A DNA stretch of 64,000 nt from Toxoplasma gondii ME49 (Eukaryota > Apicomplexa > Conoidasida > Eucoccidiorida > Sarcocystidae), in the NCBI RefSeq assembly GCF_000006565.2, contig NC_031469.1:1315245-1379244 (forward strand), read 5' to 3'. Of this stretch, positions 21,942 through 34,008 are shown piece by piece. A program made the translations under genes and the position numbers. Within the stretch, counting starts at the first letter, position 1; each line of letters starts with the position of its first letter. The notes under the pieces were generated by a model, which was not told where the DNA came from, ran no database searches, and saw nothing but the letters and a program-made list of their open reading frames with translations.

Positions 21942-24900
21942 AGAGTCGTATTACGAGTGTCTTCGGCCTCGACATTGGACGACAATGACTATAGGTATGC
22001 ATATATATAGATATATATTTGTAGATGTATGTGTGTGTATTTGCGTGGCTGTGTTTCATGTCCCATGAGGGTAAGCGCGGGCGACTTGTCTGATGCAATC
22101 GATGTATGTGACACGGTGAAGAGCCGTGGGTTTGGAACAGACTTTTGCTTTTGCGTGGAAGTCTGGAGCAGGAGGCGAAGTTGAGGTCGAAGGCGCTTGT
22201 GGTGTTTTCGATGCCAGGGGGACCAGTTTCGCGTGACAACCCGAGAAAGGGTCAAACCTGTGGCGGTTCGAAAATGTTTTTCGTATTTCTTCTTGTGCAT
22301 AGAGTCGCTTTCTTTCATGTTTCGACTGTCCTCACTAGAAGCCGTGTGATCTACATAGTATAACGCGACCTTTCCATTTTCTCTTCAGTGGAAGAAGGAC
22401 TGACAGCGACGGAATTCGACCAAGTTTACCGGACACTCACGTCGATACTGGGAAAGGTATAAACCATGGGCACTTTCTGCACCTCTTTCAATTTGTCGGA
22501 GCCGTTCGGTGGGCGATGGAGAACCCGCCGAAATGACAACTGAAGACAGTGGGCAACAAAAACAGATGCAGTTGGAAATCCGCCTCGTTTCTCGGGGTCT
22601 TCAGTCCAACGTGTTTCGCGCCGTCCGTGAAAGAATGTTCTATCGCTTTTCACCGACACAGCAACATCTCTCAAGAATGACAGTCTTAATCTGTACAACA
22701 GGAGATCATGCTTACCTAGTGAAACAAGGAGGAAGGCAGTTGTGCATTCACACGAGATGCTGCGAACACCACTGCACAAGTATAGCCTGTATTCCCCGCC
22801 TGGTGCAGTAACGTGTGAACGGCTGTACTGTAGAGAATCCTGGAATAATTATCGTCGCGAATAAAAGCTAGTTTCGAAGATTTTTCCTCGTGAGAGGTCA
22901 ACGAATAGTGTCACTGTCAGCTCAAGGTAGGCACTCGTGCCATATTTTGTTGCCGAGAACTTGGAATTGCATGCGTGAAGAACCGTGTCCGTAGTGCACG
23001 TCTGTAGAAATAATGGATGTGTGAATCAGAGATCGCCTTGTCTGTAATCTTCGTCAGTTCTGTGCGTTCCCGATATACCGGCGTTTCAGTCATTTGCAGG
23101 TTTCTTGAAGCATCTTGTAAGTTAGTGTCTCAGGGGAAACTTTGAGTTTTTTTCAGGTTGAAACCACGCGGCGGAAGCAATTCGCCCTGCAGTCGGTAAG
23201 GGCAGAGGAACAGGAACGAGAAGGTGTGAAGCACGCGCAGCGTTTCGGTCTTAGAAAAGGAGAAGAAAACTTGAGGGAGTGGACCAACGTCTTCACTTCC
23301 GTGTGCATGCAACGACGTCGTTGCGCTGTGGAAAGCTCCGGTGTCTCCGTAGGAGTTGGACGCTGTCGAGCGCATCGTGCTTTGGAAAAGAATCGTAGGC
23401 ACAGTCTCATCTCCGTCAGAGGGACAGGCTGGAGGGCCTGCTCTTTTCTAGAGTTGTGTTTCGTGCAAAGGCTCTCGTTTTTCCAAATTGGTGTTCAAAT
23501 ACACCGTTCTCGGTTCAGTATTTGAGGTGCGGGCATTGTCTCTTCTCGGCCCAGAGAGAACAAAACCAAAAGCAGCCCACAGATCGCCTGTTGGTAGCTA
23601 ATTTGTGAGTGATTGTGTTCAATATTATTGTCTCGGAAAAGCAGAGGGAGACCGTTCTCTTGGAAGCTGTTTTTCGAAACCAGTTTTTGAAAAATGCTCT
23701 AGAAAAATACACCACGCGTGCAGACAGGTGAGGGGCGTCGCATCAGAAAACGCGAAACGGTGATGCGTGGAACTGGACCGAGTACGCGTTCTGGGTGTTC
23801 CCGTAACAGAATTTTTGTTGGTTGCATGCGTGTCGATGTGAAGCTCTGAACGAGTTGCGTTTTCTGTGAAAATGCCGCTGTCACAGTTCTCTCGGATCTT
23901 GCGAAGACAAGATAAAAGAGACGCCGTGAGTCTGGTGGTCAAGTTTTGGTAGCTTTTGCCTCGCCGATTTTGCCTGAACATACGCGCGGAGAAGTCTCTC
24001 TCTCGTTTCGTGCATGCAGTTAGACGTTTTCCCATGCGTTCCCCTAACGCCTTTGCATAGACATGTGTACATGTTTGGTGAACCGTAGAAGTTGTCTTTT
24101 TATTTGTGTTGCCTACTTTATCAGGAGCAGGCGTCTGCAGTCGCAGCGGCGCTGCCCCCATCCTCCACGCCTTCCTCGTCCGTGGGTTTTCAAGACACGT
24201 CAGCAGGGGCACTGCGCTCTGACAGCAGCACTCTGGGGTCGCAGCCTCTGCCGTTTGAGGCACTCCTCATGTCTCCAACTGCGGGGGACCAAAACCGGGA
24301 CCCGCAGCCGCCTCCGCCGCCGCCACATCCTTCCGCTCATGCTACCAGTTCCTCTTCTTCCCTTCCTTCTTCCTCCTTTCCTTCTTCCTCCTTTCCTTCT
24401 TCCTCTGCTTTCGGGCGCCCACCTGTGGTGCCCTCGACAGACGATCCGTTTCTCTTGGCTGCGTCCGAGCGGGTGGTCGCTGCGTCCGGGCGGTCTCTCC
24501 CCACTCAGTCTTCGTCGTCGTCCCTGGACTGGATGAACAGTTTGGATGCTTCCTCTGCAAGTCGGCATGTTGCTTCGGCCTCTTCAGGCTCCAAGCGGAC
24601 GGCTCCCGCGAGCGCTTCTGCCTCCAGCGGTTTCCTTTTCGCGGCGACGAGCCTGCCGGCGCACCCGCCCGAGAGTCAGTGCGCGGTGGCGCCGCTGCCG
24701 AAGCTGCCCGAGGAACTCTTCGGGAGCCTCACGGGCTCCGCTGGCCCCGACCGGGCCGGTGCGGGGAACGCGATCTCCAGTGGAGAGGCAGCCGGCTCGC
24801 ATGCGTCTGGGAAAGCTGCCGACGCAAAGGCCTCTGCAGCGACAAGCGCGAGTAGCAGAAACACCCGTCTGGAGAGCTCGGCGCAAAATGCGACTCGCAC

Positions 24901-26548
24901 AAATCAGAGGTAAAAAGCCGTTTTAAAAAGCAAGGAAAAGCTGTTGTGATGCCTAGAAGAGCTAGAAAACGAATGAAGTCGCGTACTCTGTAGGGGGTAG
25001 GAACGGGACGTTGAACAACGCAAGCGAAAGTAAGCGATGACAGGGAGGAAGCAGCGAGAGGGGAACCGAAACGAGTGCGGTTTGAGCGTGAGTTGCGGAT
25101 AATCGTTATATGCGTTGTTCTAAGACAGATGCTGCAGAAGGGATGGTAAAATGCGTCACAAATAATTGTTTTACGTCACATCGGATACGTAGTATCCTCC
25201 AAGTAGCCAAGGTACTAATTAGAGCACTGGGGAAAGGAGGTAGGAGAAACCCGACAGAATAAAAACACCGACTCACATCGCTGAAGAGTTAGCGGGAGAG
25301 GTGAATAGTTTCCTTTCTGCAGAGACAAGAAGAGAGGTCCCTTGTGCAGTTCTGTCTCCTCTTTGAAAGAAGCGGCGTTGACGGAAAGTCGTGCCGCGGC
25401 AGTGCTCTCGGAAGAGTGTTTACCTGTAAAGACTGGGAGACGGGCGAAGGTCTGTTGACTCTTCCGGATCTTACTTTTTTGATGAGACATTCGGCACAAT
25501 GGGCGACTTCCATGCAGTCACCCAGGAATAGTAAGGCAAGTTACTAGTTTACCAGTACCTTGACGGCTGAGTGGACAACGCACTGACTCTGTAGTGCACG
25601 CGTTTAACCATTGATGTTAGTCTTTTGGGGTTCTTCACAGTCACTTTGGATGTTTTCGCTCGAACGCATGCGTGCTCCGTGGCAGCAGAGACACAGCCTC
25701 GTCACTGGAGGACATTCTCAGCTCGACCTTCTCTTCACCGTCGTCGCTGTCAAACTCTCCAGGGCTAGCCCTGGGAGGGGTAGGCGTCTCCCCGCCTACT
25801 TCGCGTGAGGCTCAGCTGCGCGACGCGTTCGCACAGTTGGTGAGCAAACTCGCTATAGCCCGCGAGGACTCTCCCTTCCTAATCTGTAACAGGAAATCTG
25901 GTTTCGGTTGTTATATGAGTGGTTTCCAGGCCTGGTGACATCAGTTATAATTCCTTCTCTCCCCACATCTATGCATGTATATTATACGTACATATATATA
26001 TATATGTATATATATATATATGTGTATAGGTCCAAGGTCATCTACGAAGAGTTACCACACTGGTGCGTTATGTTCCGTGTGGCGGGAGGTCGCCTGTCCG
26101 CTATGGATATCCTTGCTACTCGTCTGTCTGTGGACTGTGGCTCTTGCCGTGTGGTGGTGTGCAGAGCTCGTGTTGTTTTCTTGATTTTCCAGTCCTTCAT
26201 TTGTCGCCTCTCTTTTCTCGTTTTTCGTTTTCTTTTTTGCAGCATCCACCATCGGCTGCCTATGGGACTGCTCTGGCTCCTCGGGCCGATCCGTTCGCTA
26301 GCCTCTGTCCAAATCCGCCTCCAGCAGGATGCCCAGCCTCCCTCAGTCCAGTTGCAAATGGAATAGCTGCCTCCACCAAACCGGGCTTAGGCTTTCCTTC
26401 TGACCCATTTGCGGGGCTTGCAGGCCCCAGTGTTAGTTCGAACGTGCATCATGCAGGGAAGCCGCTCTTTGAGCAGGCGGGAGGAATTGGCAGTGCCAGT
26501 TCCTCCAAAGTGGATCCGTTTGCCCAGCTAGGGTCTTTCACAATGTAG
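14752..26548 (+). CDS. SCYL2/CVAK104-type SCY1-like pseudokinase
   Basis: Sixteen exons: 14752-14829, 15151-15761, 16042-16306, 16955-17131, 17999-18129, 19005-19095, 19788-19883, 20352-20444, 20716-20833, 21299-21402, 21708-21834, 22389-22456, 23157-23195, 24125-24909, 25686-25839, 26243-26548. All phases agree, giving 1080 residues. It opens MGNPLLKLYSVD like the kinase start of human SCYL2. The kinase-like domain spans about residues 5-377. The HRD loop is LVHLNVNPDSVFF and the DFG is replaced by GGLGFA, so it is a pseudokinase. A HEAT-like helical block follows (about 378-655), with PFVLPNLFF and ATSSTVRVQGLAAV matching SCYL2. A short basic helix (VETTRRKQFALQS) comes next. The tail (about 667-1080) is Ser/Pro/Ala-rich, with an FPSSS tandem repeat and four DPF motifs near residues 772, 995, 1033 and 1070. 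SCYL2 is known to bind clathrin and adaptor complexes on trans-Golgi/endosomal coats, and DPF is the classical AP-2 alpha-ear ligand. The exact start of exon 4 (16955 or 16961) is the one ambiguous junction. Confidence 0.92.
15846..15952. repeat. Imperfect TCTA/TGTA microsatellite in SCYL2 intron 2
   Basis: Runs of TCTATC and TATGTATC occur between exon 2 and exon 3 of the SCYL2-like gene. They have no coding role. Confidence 0.7.
19190..19215. repeat. (TA)n microsatellite in SCYL2 intron 6
   Basis: About twelve TA units downstream of exon 6. It begins a 500-base stretch rich in TGTATA-like short words. Confidence 0.85.
19500..19738. repeat. TGTATA-rich tract ending in (TGTA)7
   Basis: Alternating ATGTATATG-type words run over ~240 bases. 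They end in a near-perfect TGTA array at 19711-19738, only ~50 bases before exon 7 of the SCYL2-like gene (19788). Confidence 0.8.
21909..21939. repeat. (TA)15 microsatellite in SCYL2 intron 11
   Basis: A pure TA run just after exon 11, likely length-polymorphic. Confidence 0.9.
24357..24411. repeat. 15-base tandem repeat encoding FPSSS
   Basis: Within exon 14 of the SCYL2-like gene, near-identical 15-base units (TTCCTTCTTCCTCC type) repeat in frame and encode about three FPSSS units in the disordered tail. A period of a multiple of three allows length change without frameshift. Confidence 0.8.
25990..26022. repeat. (TA)n microsatellite in SCYL2 intron 15
   Basis: A TA run interrupted once by TG, between exons 15 and 16. 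Confidence 0.85.
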
Positions 26549-29290
26549 AGGAGGCAAAGGACAGAGCTATGAACAGTTGTGAGAGTGGAGTTTGTCTGGG
26601 AAAACCCGCACAGCCGACTCAGGGCTTGCTCACGAGTGACAGCGAGAAAGCGTGTAGCTGCCAATCGAAACAAAGTGTGAAGCCTCTAAAGTCGTCTGTG
26701 CTCTGAGCTCCGATGACCATCAACTGTCTGGTGTTACCGCGGAGGCGGGAGCCAGGCAAGAAGTTTCCAGTTGAGACTCTTCTGAAGAGTCAGGTAGAAG
26801 GGGAAAATGAGTTTCACTGTCTGTGGAAGCGTTTCGTTGACATTTGTAAGGACGTAGAATCCGTATAGGGTGGTCTGCGCTAGGGGCGTTCCATGGACAG
26901 TGTTTTCGGGTTATTACTGAAACACATCTAAGAGTGGAGGTAACGCTGGGGAGCAGTTTTGAATCGCGGCGGGTGTTGACCGACGTGAACACAAGACACT
27001 CACTTTCTCGACGTGTTTGTCCAGTCGTCTGCTGCACAATGGTGCAAGAGTTTGCGGAAATCAGGAGGGGAAACTCACGGATAAATTTCAGTCACCGTCA
27101 AAAGAGTTGCCCTTTCATTTGCACACTCTGTTGCTTACAGCAGGTCTCTTGTCACACAAGCGGCCCTGACCTTGAAAAGTGGGAAGTCTGTGACAGACGG
27201 AGAAGCGGGCCACTTGAAATACCCGTTGTAAATGTTCTTTCTGCGGGTAGCCTCTCGGCAGCTGTTAGTTTTCCAACGCGGATCGGAGTCGAAGAAGTCG
27301 TTACGTGACCAGAGGCATGTAGACGACCTGTTTCCATACGCTTTTTCTAACCTTTTGAACTAAAACTATTGGGTCGCCATGCCACCTGCGGGTGAGTTTT
27401 CAATGGGTATCAGCTGGAAGTTGTATCGGTCCTCGAAAACACTGGCTGGGAGTTAGATACCCGTTGCTTAACGTCGGATTCCGCTCTTCAAGAGACGCGT
27501 CCAACAGAACATAGCCTGTGAGAAGCTGACAATTTTCGCCGCCTATCCTGACGGTTCTCTGAAGACCGCTGGGAGGGCTGAGGCATAAACTAGGAATACC
27601 TGTTTTCTTTGCTGATACCGTGGATACCTGTTCATGGCTAGAGAACATCCGATCCCATTCTGTTCACCCCGTGCATACATGGAAGGAATATCCGGATTCT
27701 CAGCTCTGAAAGAAAAGGAGAAGCACGGTACAAGCAGCAATTTACCTGGTTTTTCCCCGTAGAACTGTAGACAGGGCCCAGAAGCAGTCGACAAACCGTG
27801 AGTTCTTTTTGACTGTTTTTTTGCCAGTGTTTGGTGTATGGTTGCTACACGAAACTGACTCTTTCCTCTCGCACGTCTACTTTTTCATGCGCGGGTTTTC
27901 CAGAGAAACGTGGTGGAGTACAAGCGTAGAATCCCCCAAGCTATTGTGGCTTCCATCATGTGCATTCGCGATTCTCCAGCTTCTGGTGTGATTTAACCAA
28001 ATTGTCAACAGCATCTTCCAGTGAGGTGGTCCGAAAAAACATACTTCACCTGTGCGCATCCTGATCGATTCTGCATGAAGCGACACCAAGGATGAGAAAG
28101 CGTATCCTGTCTCTGGCTGGTGACCTGGTCGCATTCAACAGACGGCCGTTCGTGTATCAGGCATTGCCAACAGAGGCATAACCCCCACTTTGGAAACACT
28201 TTTTCTTTGAGTCTATGAACGGGCTTGGCATTTGAACCATTTTTCAGCGCTTTCGCTTTGGAAGGCATGCATGAGTGCTACTAAGTTTCTATGACTTCGT
28301 GGAAAATGGTACCCCGCTGCTTGGTGACAAGCCCCTGCTGACAGCTCAGCGATTTGCAGAAAGTTACGGTCTTCACCAAATGAGGCAGCGTTAAAATTAA
28401 CTCCATCAAGGTCTGGCGTTTTACTAATGCGTATGTTGCCCCTTATTAATCCTGGACTATTATCTGTAATGTCTCCTGGAACAGTCGACCGACTAGATTT
28501 GCCCTATACGTTAGACCTATGTTCGGCGGTGCTCTAAATCTATTCCATATGAACACAGGGTCTTCACCAACGAAACTCGCTATGAAGGGTCACATTTCTT
28601 CCTGTCACTTATCGGCGCGTTCTCTTCTTTTATTGCCTCCAGGGTGCTCGTCCCCTTGCACCTGTGGACGATGTTGCGACAAATGCTGATTCCAAGCTCG
28701 GCTGTCTGAAGGATCTAGATTTGTGAGCCTCTACTAACTTGCACTACAGAAAGACAAATGCTATTATGTCAAAAGTCGATGGTTCAAAAGGAAGCGTGAC
28801 AAAATAAGTTAGAGATCCGCTCACGGCTCCCGAGTTCTCTTTCCCTTCCCGGCATCGACCGCACTATATGAGCATGCAGTTCGGCGCTGTTTGCTAGCCA
28901 TCGCTACCCGTCGCCAAGGTGTCGGAGCTGATCGCGCAAACACCGTCAAATTTGTAGTTTTTAAAGGATCCTTTTCGCAATAATTTGTAGAGAGAAGACG
29001 TCGGCGTTACTCGTGTATGTCCTTTTTTGAGCCAGGAATTCTTCGGTTTCCTCCTAGCATCCTCCTCTGTCTATGCCCGACCGCCTCTCACTATCTCTTC
29101 AGAGCCCTCTCTTAAAAATCGCTCCGCTGACTACGCGAAAAACCGTCCCCACACAACGTTGCTTAGTTAAAACCCTTTTTGTATTTTTTTGCTCGTATCT
29201 GTCTCTTGGCTACTCATTCTGCTGCGCCGTGCGTGAAGATATGCTTGAAAAAGCCTGTCTCTGTGCGACCTTTTTTTTGTACTTGTGACG
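26549..29290. other. Intergenic between SCYL2-like and IMPase genes
   Basis: About 2.7 kb holding the 3' end of one plus-strand gene and the promoter of the next. Short reading frames only, with no recognisable domain. The last ~200 bases before 29291 are pyrimidine-rich, as in other leaders of this window. Confidence 0.5.
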
Positions 29291-32200
29291 ATGTCGACTG
29301 TGAACCCTGCCGATGCTGTCGGCGAAGCGAAGCCGGGGCCTGAAGTTACCGTGGAATTTGTGCAAGCGATCGCCCGCGAGGCAGGCGAAATCCTCCGAAC
29401 GTCCTTCTACGATAGGAATAAGAAGGTCGACACGAAGGACTCTCCCGCCGATCTTGTCACGGAATACGACAGAGCCATTGAAGACCACCTGAAGAAAAGG
29501 ATCCACAAGGCGTTTCCAACGCACCAGTTCTTGTGCGAGGGTAAGAGTGAACGACGCGATAATACGGGGCAAAACTGTCCACTTTCGTCACCAAATCGGC
29601 TGCGTGTGGCATGTTTTCTGTTGGACAACACTGCAGATGCAGAAGAACATCGCTGTGCTCGTCTCAGAATTCCACTTTTTGTCTGGGGGGATTCGTCGTC
29701 TGTGAAGACCGGTGACTCCTTCTCCACGTTCGACCCGTGCTCCATCTGCAGCCCTTATTTCGTCTTCACGCTCTGTGTTACCGATAGCGCGGAAAAGAAG
29801 ATAGAGTTCAGGGGCGGTCTTCTTTCGATGAAACGAACGCATTTGGTGCGTGGCAACACGGCAAGTTTTCTCATCTTTAGCGTACGTCTGGTGTCTTCAG
29901 CAAGTAACGCTGCATCCGTTTATTGGGCGGCGATATACACGCTCGCTGGCGACCGCGGATCTTTGTGTCGAGACTGAGAGGATGTCGATGACTCTATCAC
30001 CATGTGGAGGGTAAACCGGGCTGTAGAATGGCACCTGGCAGTGTCTGGTTTTTTCGTGTGAAAACCGTGGACAGACGTTTCTGCCCAAAAAAGAAAGAGA
30101 GAAAGTGGAACGTTTTTTAAAAGAAGCAACTGACCTACTAGTCAAATATATCAGAGGTGGGCAACCTCTCCAGTGTCATGGGAACTTAGCACCTTGCAAC
30201 AGTTACCTCGGGTACAGTTCTGACAAAATGCGACGGTGTCTCTTGATACAACTTCCATCGCAAGCCTGTCTCGCGAAATACACTTGCGAAGATTTCGCAG
30301 AGCTTTCAAGGTTCGGGACTGTTTAGCAGGCAATCTTGTTAAGTTGCAGCGAGGTATTCTTTTTGCCGCTTGGTTACGGGAGAACATGCAGGCGTGTCTC
30401 GTGAATAGTGAGGCTTCATAGAGGAAGCGATTTATGTTATGTGTGGTGTGCAGAATCTAGCACATCGAATGATTGCCTAACAGACGCTCCGACATGGGTG
30501 ATTGATCCAGTAAGCTACTCTTCTGCACAAGACGCCTGAGCATCCTCACGATTTCGTCCAGAGCCCACGGTTCTCGATACTTTTCGTTCATCTCAGTTCT
30601 CTGAATTTGGGCTGCAGAGACCCGCTTGGCTTATCCTGCTGTGACTTTTCATCCCTCCGACTTTTTCGTGGTAACTCTGGAAAAACGCGCCCGCAGTGGT
30701 TTTTTTTGCGAAGTACGTTGGGCTTTTCGGCAGCCAATTGGTAATCGTCTGCACGCGACTCCTGTGACTCGGAAAACAGTTACTCGCTAATGAAGACCCC
30801 GTCAAACTCAGATGGATAATGGATTCCAGTTTTGGTGTTCGCTGCTCCGTGCGACCATTTTCTACAGCTTGAAACGAGTCTTTGCTCGGGACTACGGATG
30901 ACGTGCAGTCAGCCACTCGCTGCAGTGATGCCGCTTACAATGCTCTTTCTTGTTTTTTCAGATTGACGGGACGACGAACTTTGTGCATTCAATTCCTCAC
31001 ACCTGTGGTAAGAAAGGAACGTACGCAAGTGGAGTGCGCGTGCAGACACTCGCACTGCAGGAGTCAGTGAGGAGCAAAAACCACACAATAGAACTTGTAT
31101 CCTGTAAACAGAGGCCGTCAAGATCTAAACCACTAGTCCAACTCGTAGTATATATTCCTCAGGAAAAGCAGGGCTGCCAAGAGAACGTTTTTCACTGCCT
31201 CATTTCTGCTGTCAGAGTATGGGGCTGCCACAGTGTGCCAGATGTACTTGGACCACAAACAGACCCGTGTGACTTAAGTGTTGTCCAAGACAGATGTGCT
31301 GGATTTAGTGGCCAGAGAGAGATGAAATCCATGGAGTCTTTATGGATCGTGCGGTGTGTCATTCGCCGTATTGTTGCGTAGTTAGTTTACATGCCCGTCT
31401 CAAAGAGTTCAAGTGCTTTGCAGCAGGATGTGCACGGGTCTGGCCAAGTCGGCTGTCGAGTCTGGTAGAGACAAATGCTTACTGGTTTCAGGGATCCACT
31501 TGTCTTCGAAGAGTAGGTGGCTGAAAGCGAGCCTGTGAGCGCGAGAACCAGGGTGTAGCTGAACGAGTCTGTCGGTCTTTTTTGTGGATTTCACTCAGTG
31601 TCGATTGGATTCGCGGTCAACAAACAGGTCCTCATAGGCGTCGTGTATGCTCCAATTCTCGTAAGTCGTTGGCTTGCCTTACAGTCAAGTCTCTCCTTCT
31701 CACTTTGACCCTTTTGGTCGCTAACATATGCGCTTGCCTGTTATGTGAGGAAGATTATTACCCTGCAGCAGCGCTCACCAAGAACTACCGCGGAAGTTCG
31801 AGGAGAAAATTCGGTCGTTTGTCATCGGACTGCTGTAGCCGCTGCATGCGATCCGACATCTTTCTGTATTCTTGAGTGTTCTCGCTGTGCCTAATGTCTC
31901 TTTAAGAAGTGGTGCGACAGGATCTCCTGTGTTGCTGGCGGTCGGTGGGTCATCTTGTGAAACCGCTACGGGCAGCGAGTGTGCTGCGTATCATGAGAGT
32001 GAGTTTCTTTTATCATTGCTCGCTTTCCCTGCAGGAAGAACTGTTCACCGCTGAGAAGGGAAAAGGAGCTTATTTGAATGGTGAACGAATTCACACATCA
32101 GGGCGCCGGGACCCTTCTCGTGCTGTCGTGTGCTGCGGCTTTTCCGTCAGTTCTCTGCGCAAGGTAAGGACGGCGGCTGCTGTAGACCTGCAAGGTGGAA

Positions 32201-34008
32201 TAAAAAAGGATACTGCAGGTTCTGCTCGCAAACACTGAGGAAAACGCCGTCGGAAGGAACACGCCTTTTCGCCGCTGGCAGGAGGTCCACTGTGTGGGAC
32301 ATGGTGGAGAAGGTAAACAGCGTGTCCGCGTTGTTCCAAAGAAGAAAAACAAAGTGTCAGGGAACACTAGGTAGACACTGAGCGAGGCAACGAATGGCTG
32401 TAGATGATTTGCATTAGCAGCGGAGTTTTGAAACAATAAACCCAGAAAATGGAGAGTGATTAGCCCCTTCTCAGCACCAGTATACCGACACCAGTGCAAG
32501 AAGCTGGTGGTGTGCTACTTCGATGGATTCTCGTGGTGAGAATTTGAGCGTGTGTGTGTGGTTGTCAGATTGGTATGCCTGACGTCGACCCTGTTGCCCA
32601 AGCGGCCGCCCGCGAGATTGAGAGTAAGCTCAATTAGAATTGGGTGCCGTGCGAGGCATTCTGCATGCAAGTGACACTGGGTCCGCCTGGACAGTGCATA
32701 GCTCTTTTATTGCCTTTCATTGCATACAAATCGCCTCCAGATTCTGTCTTCCGTGGAAATTGAGGTATGTTGTTCCACAAGGAAACACACTGGCTTGCGA
32801 AGATTCTAAGAGTGAGGAATGGCGACGCGGTTCAAAGCGAGGAGAGTCTCACGAATTTTATTCGCGTTTTCGACGTTGTCCCAATACATAATTGATTATC
32901 GCCTTGACCGAAAGCTAACGTCTTCGACTCGACGACAGAGCTTCGTGTTCTGACTCAAGTGGTGCCTATGTTCACAGTCGTATGCCTGTATCCGTTTCAA
33001 CAGAAAATGGAACTCAAATGGTAGCGTGTGTTTAACTACTTCTTTTTGCAGAATCCGTTATGAACAACGTCACTTACTGCGTGCACAACTGCCGTGATAT
33101 ACGGCATTACGGATCGACGGCCCTCGAGCTCTGCTACGTTGGTAAGTGTCTCAGGTTTGGTGGCGATCCGCAACTACGCGGTAGGCGGCAGTGTGCTGGG
33201 AAATGAGTTTCGTTTCTTTTCTAGGGTATCAATTGTCTTTCGCAGTACGTTTCATGGCAGACAGGACAAGGCAGAGGTCCATGAGTTATAATGTGTGTGT
33301 GCTTGCTGCGTCCTCAGCGGCAGGTCGTCTGGATGCGTATCAGTCCCTTAGCCCGAAGGAATGGGTAAGTCTCTCTGACACCCAGCATATATGTGACGGC
33401 GACAGTCAACATGGCTCACAGTGCTGTGGAACAGGGGCAGCTGGACCGTGGGTGCTGCATTCACGATTCACCTGCAACGCGTAAGCGTATTTGGAGTGAC
33501 GCTTTTCAAACTCGAGTGCCCATGACCCTGTATGCTTCAGGACCTCGCCGCAGGCGTACTAATTGTGGAGGAGGCAGGCGGATGTGTGATTGACTTCGAC
33601 GGAAAGCCGGTGGGTCCTACGCTCCCCTGTGTGGTGTATCTTACCAGAGATTGATAAATGAGTCACCGATGTGTGTAGTGCGCCTAGTCAGTCTAACAGA
33701 CGAGTGCGAAGAAGAAACATATCAGCTCCGGAGTATGTGTGCCCTTTGATATCCGACGGAACCCTCTTGGATTCCTGTATGATAGAGGCAACGATGCACG
33801 AGTCAGAAGCCGGAGATTGCCAAGCAGAGAAATCGCCGCGTCGTACGGTTTCGTTAGTAGAGATGGAAACGTGGATCTTGTAAGGGTCACTCCGCCTAGG
33901 CGGTGCTCATGTCTGCAGCTGGAGCTCCATGTACGACGCGCACTTGCTGCAAGCACAGAGGAACTGGCCAGATCATTCGTGGGCAAACTTACGGCTCCTG
34001 GCCTATAA
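29291..34008 (+). CDS. Inositol monophosphatase (IMPase family)
   Basis: Ten exons: 29291-29540, 30454-30509, 30962-31007, 31599-31660, 32035-32163, 32569-32623, 33052-33141, 33318-33364, 33541-33609, 33919-34008. All phases agree, giving 297 residues against 277 in human IMPA1. It hydrolyses inositol monophosphates to free myo-inositol for phosphoinositide synthesis and needs Mg2+. The metal-binding motifs are complete: the CEESS acidic pair (about 84-87), DPIDGTTNF (about 101-109) and WDLAAGVLIVEEAGG (Asp about 246, split across exons 8 and 9). Other family blocks are VSIGFAVNKQVLIGVVYAPI, LFTAEKGKGAYLNG, RHYGSTALELCYV and a C-terminal RRALAASTEELA. The C-terminal exon was chosen at 33919 because it keeps phase and matches the family. 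No signal peptide or transit peptide is seen, so a cytosolic enzyme is likely. Lithium sensitivity would be expected from the family but is not shown here. Confidence 0.93.

Noticed and set aside
23625..24263. Minus-strand 212-codon frame
   Set aside because: It spans an intron and the start of SCYL2 exon 14 on the opposite strand. Its composition is not protein-like.
33739..33918. Open frame just upstream of the last IMPase exon
   Set aside because: Reading through it would add residues foreign to the family. The acceptor at 33917-33918 restores the family C terminus in phase.
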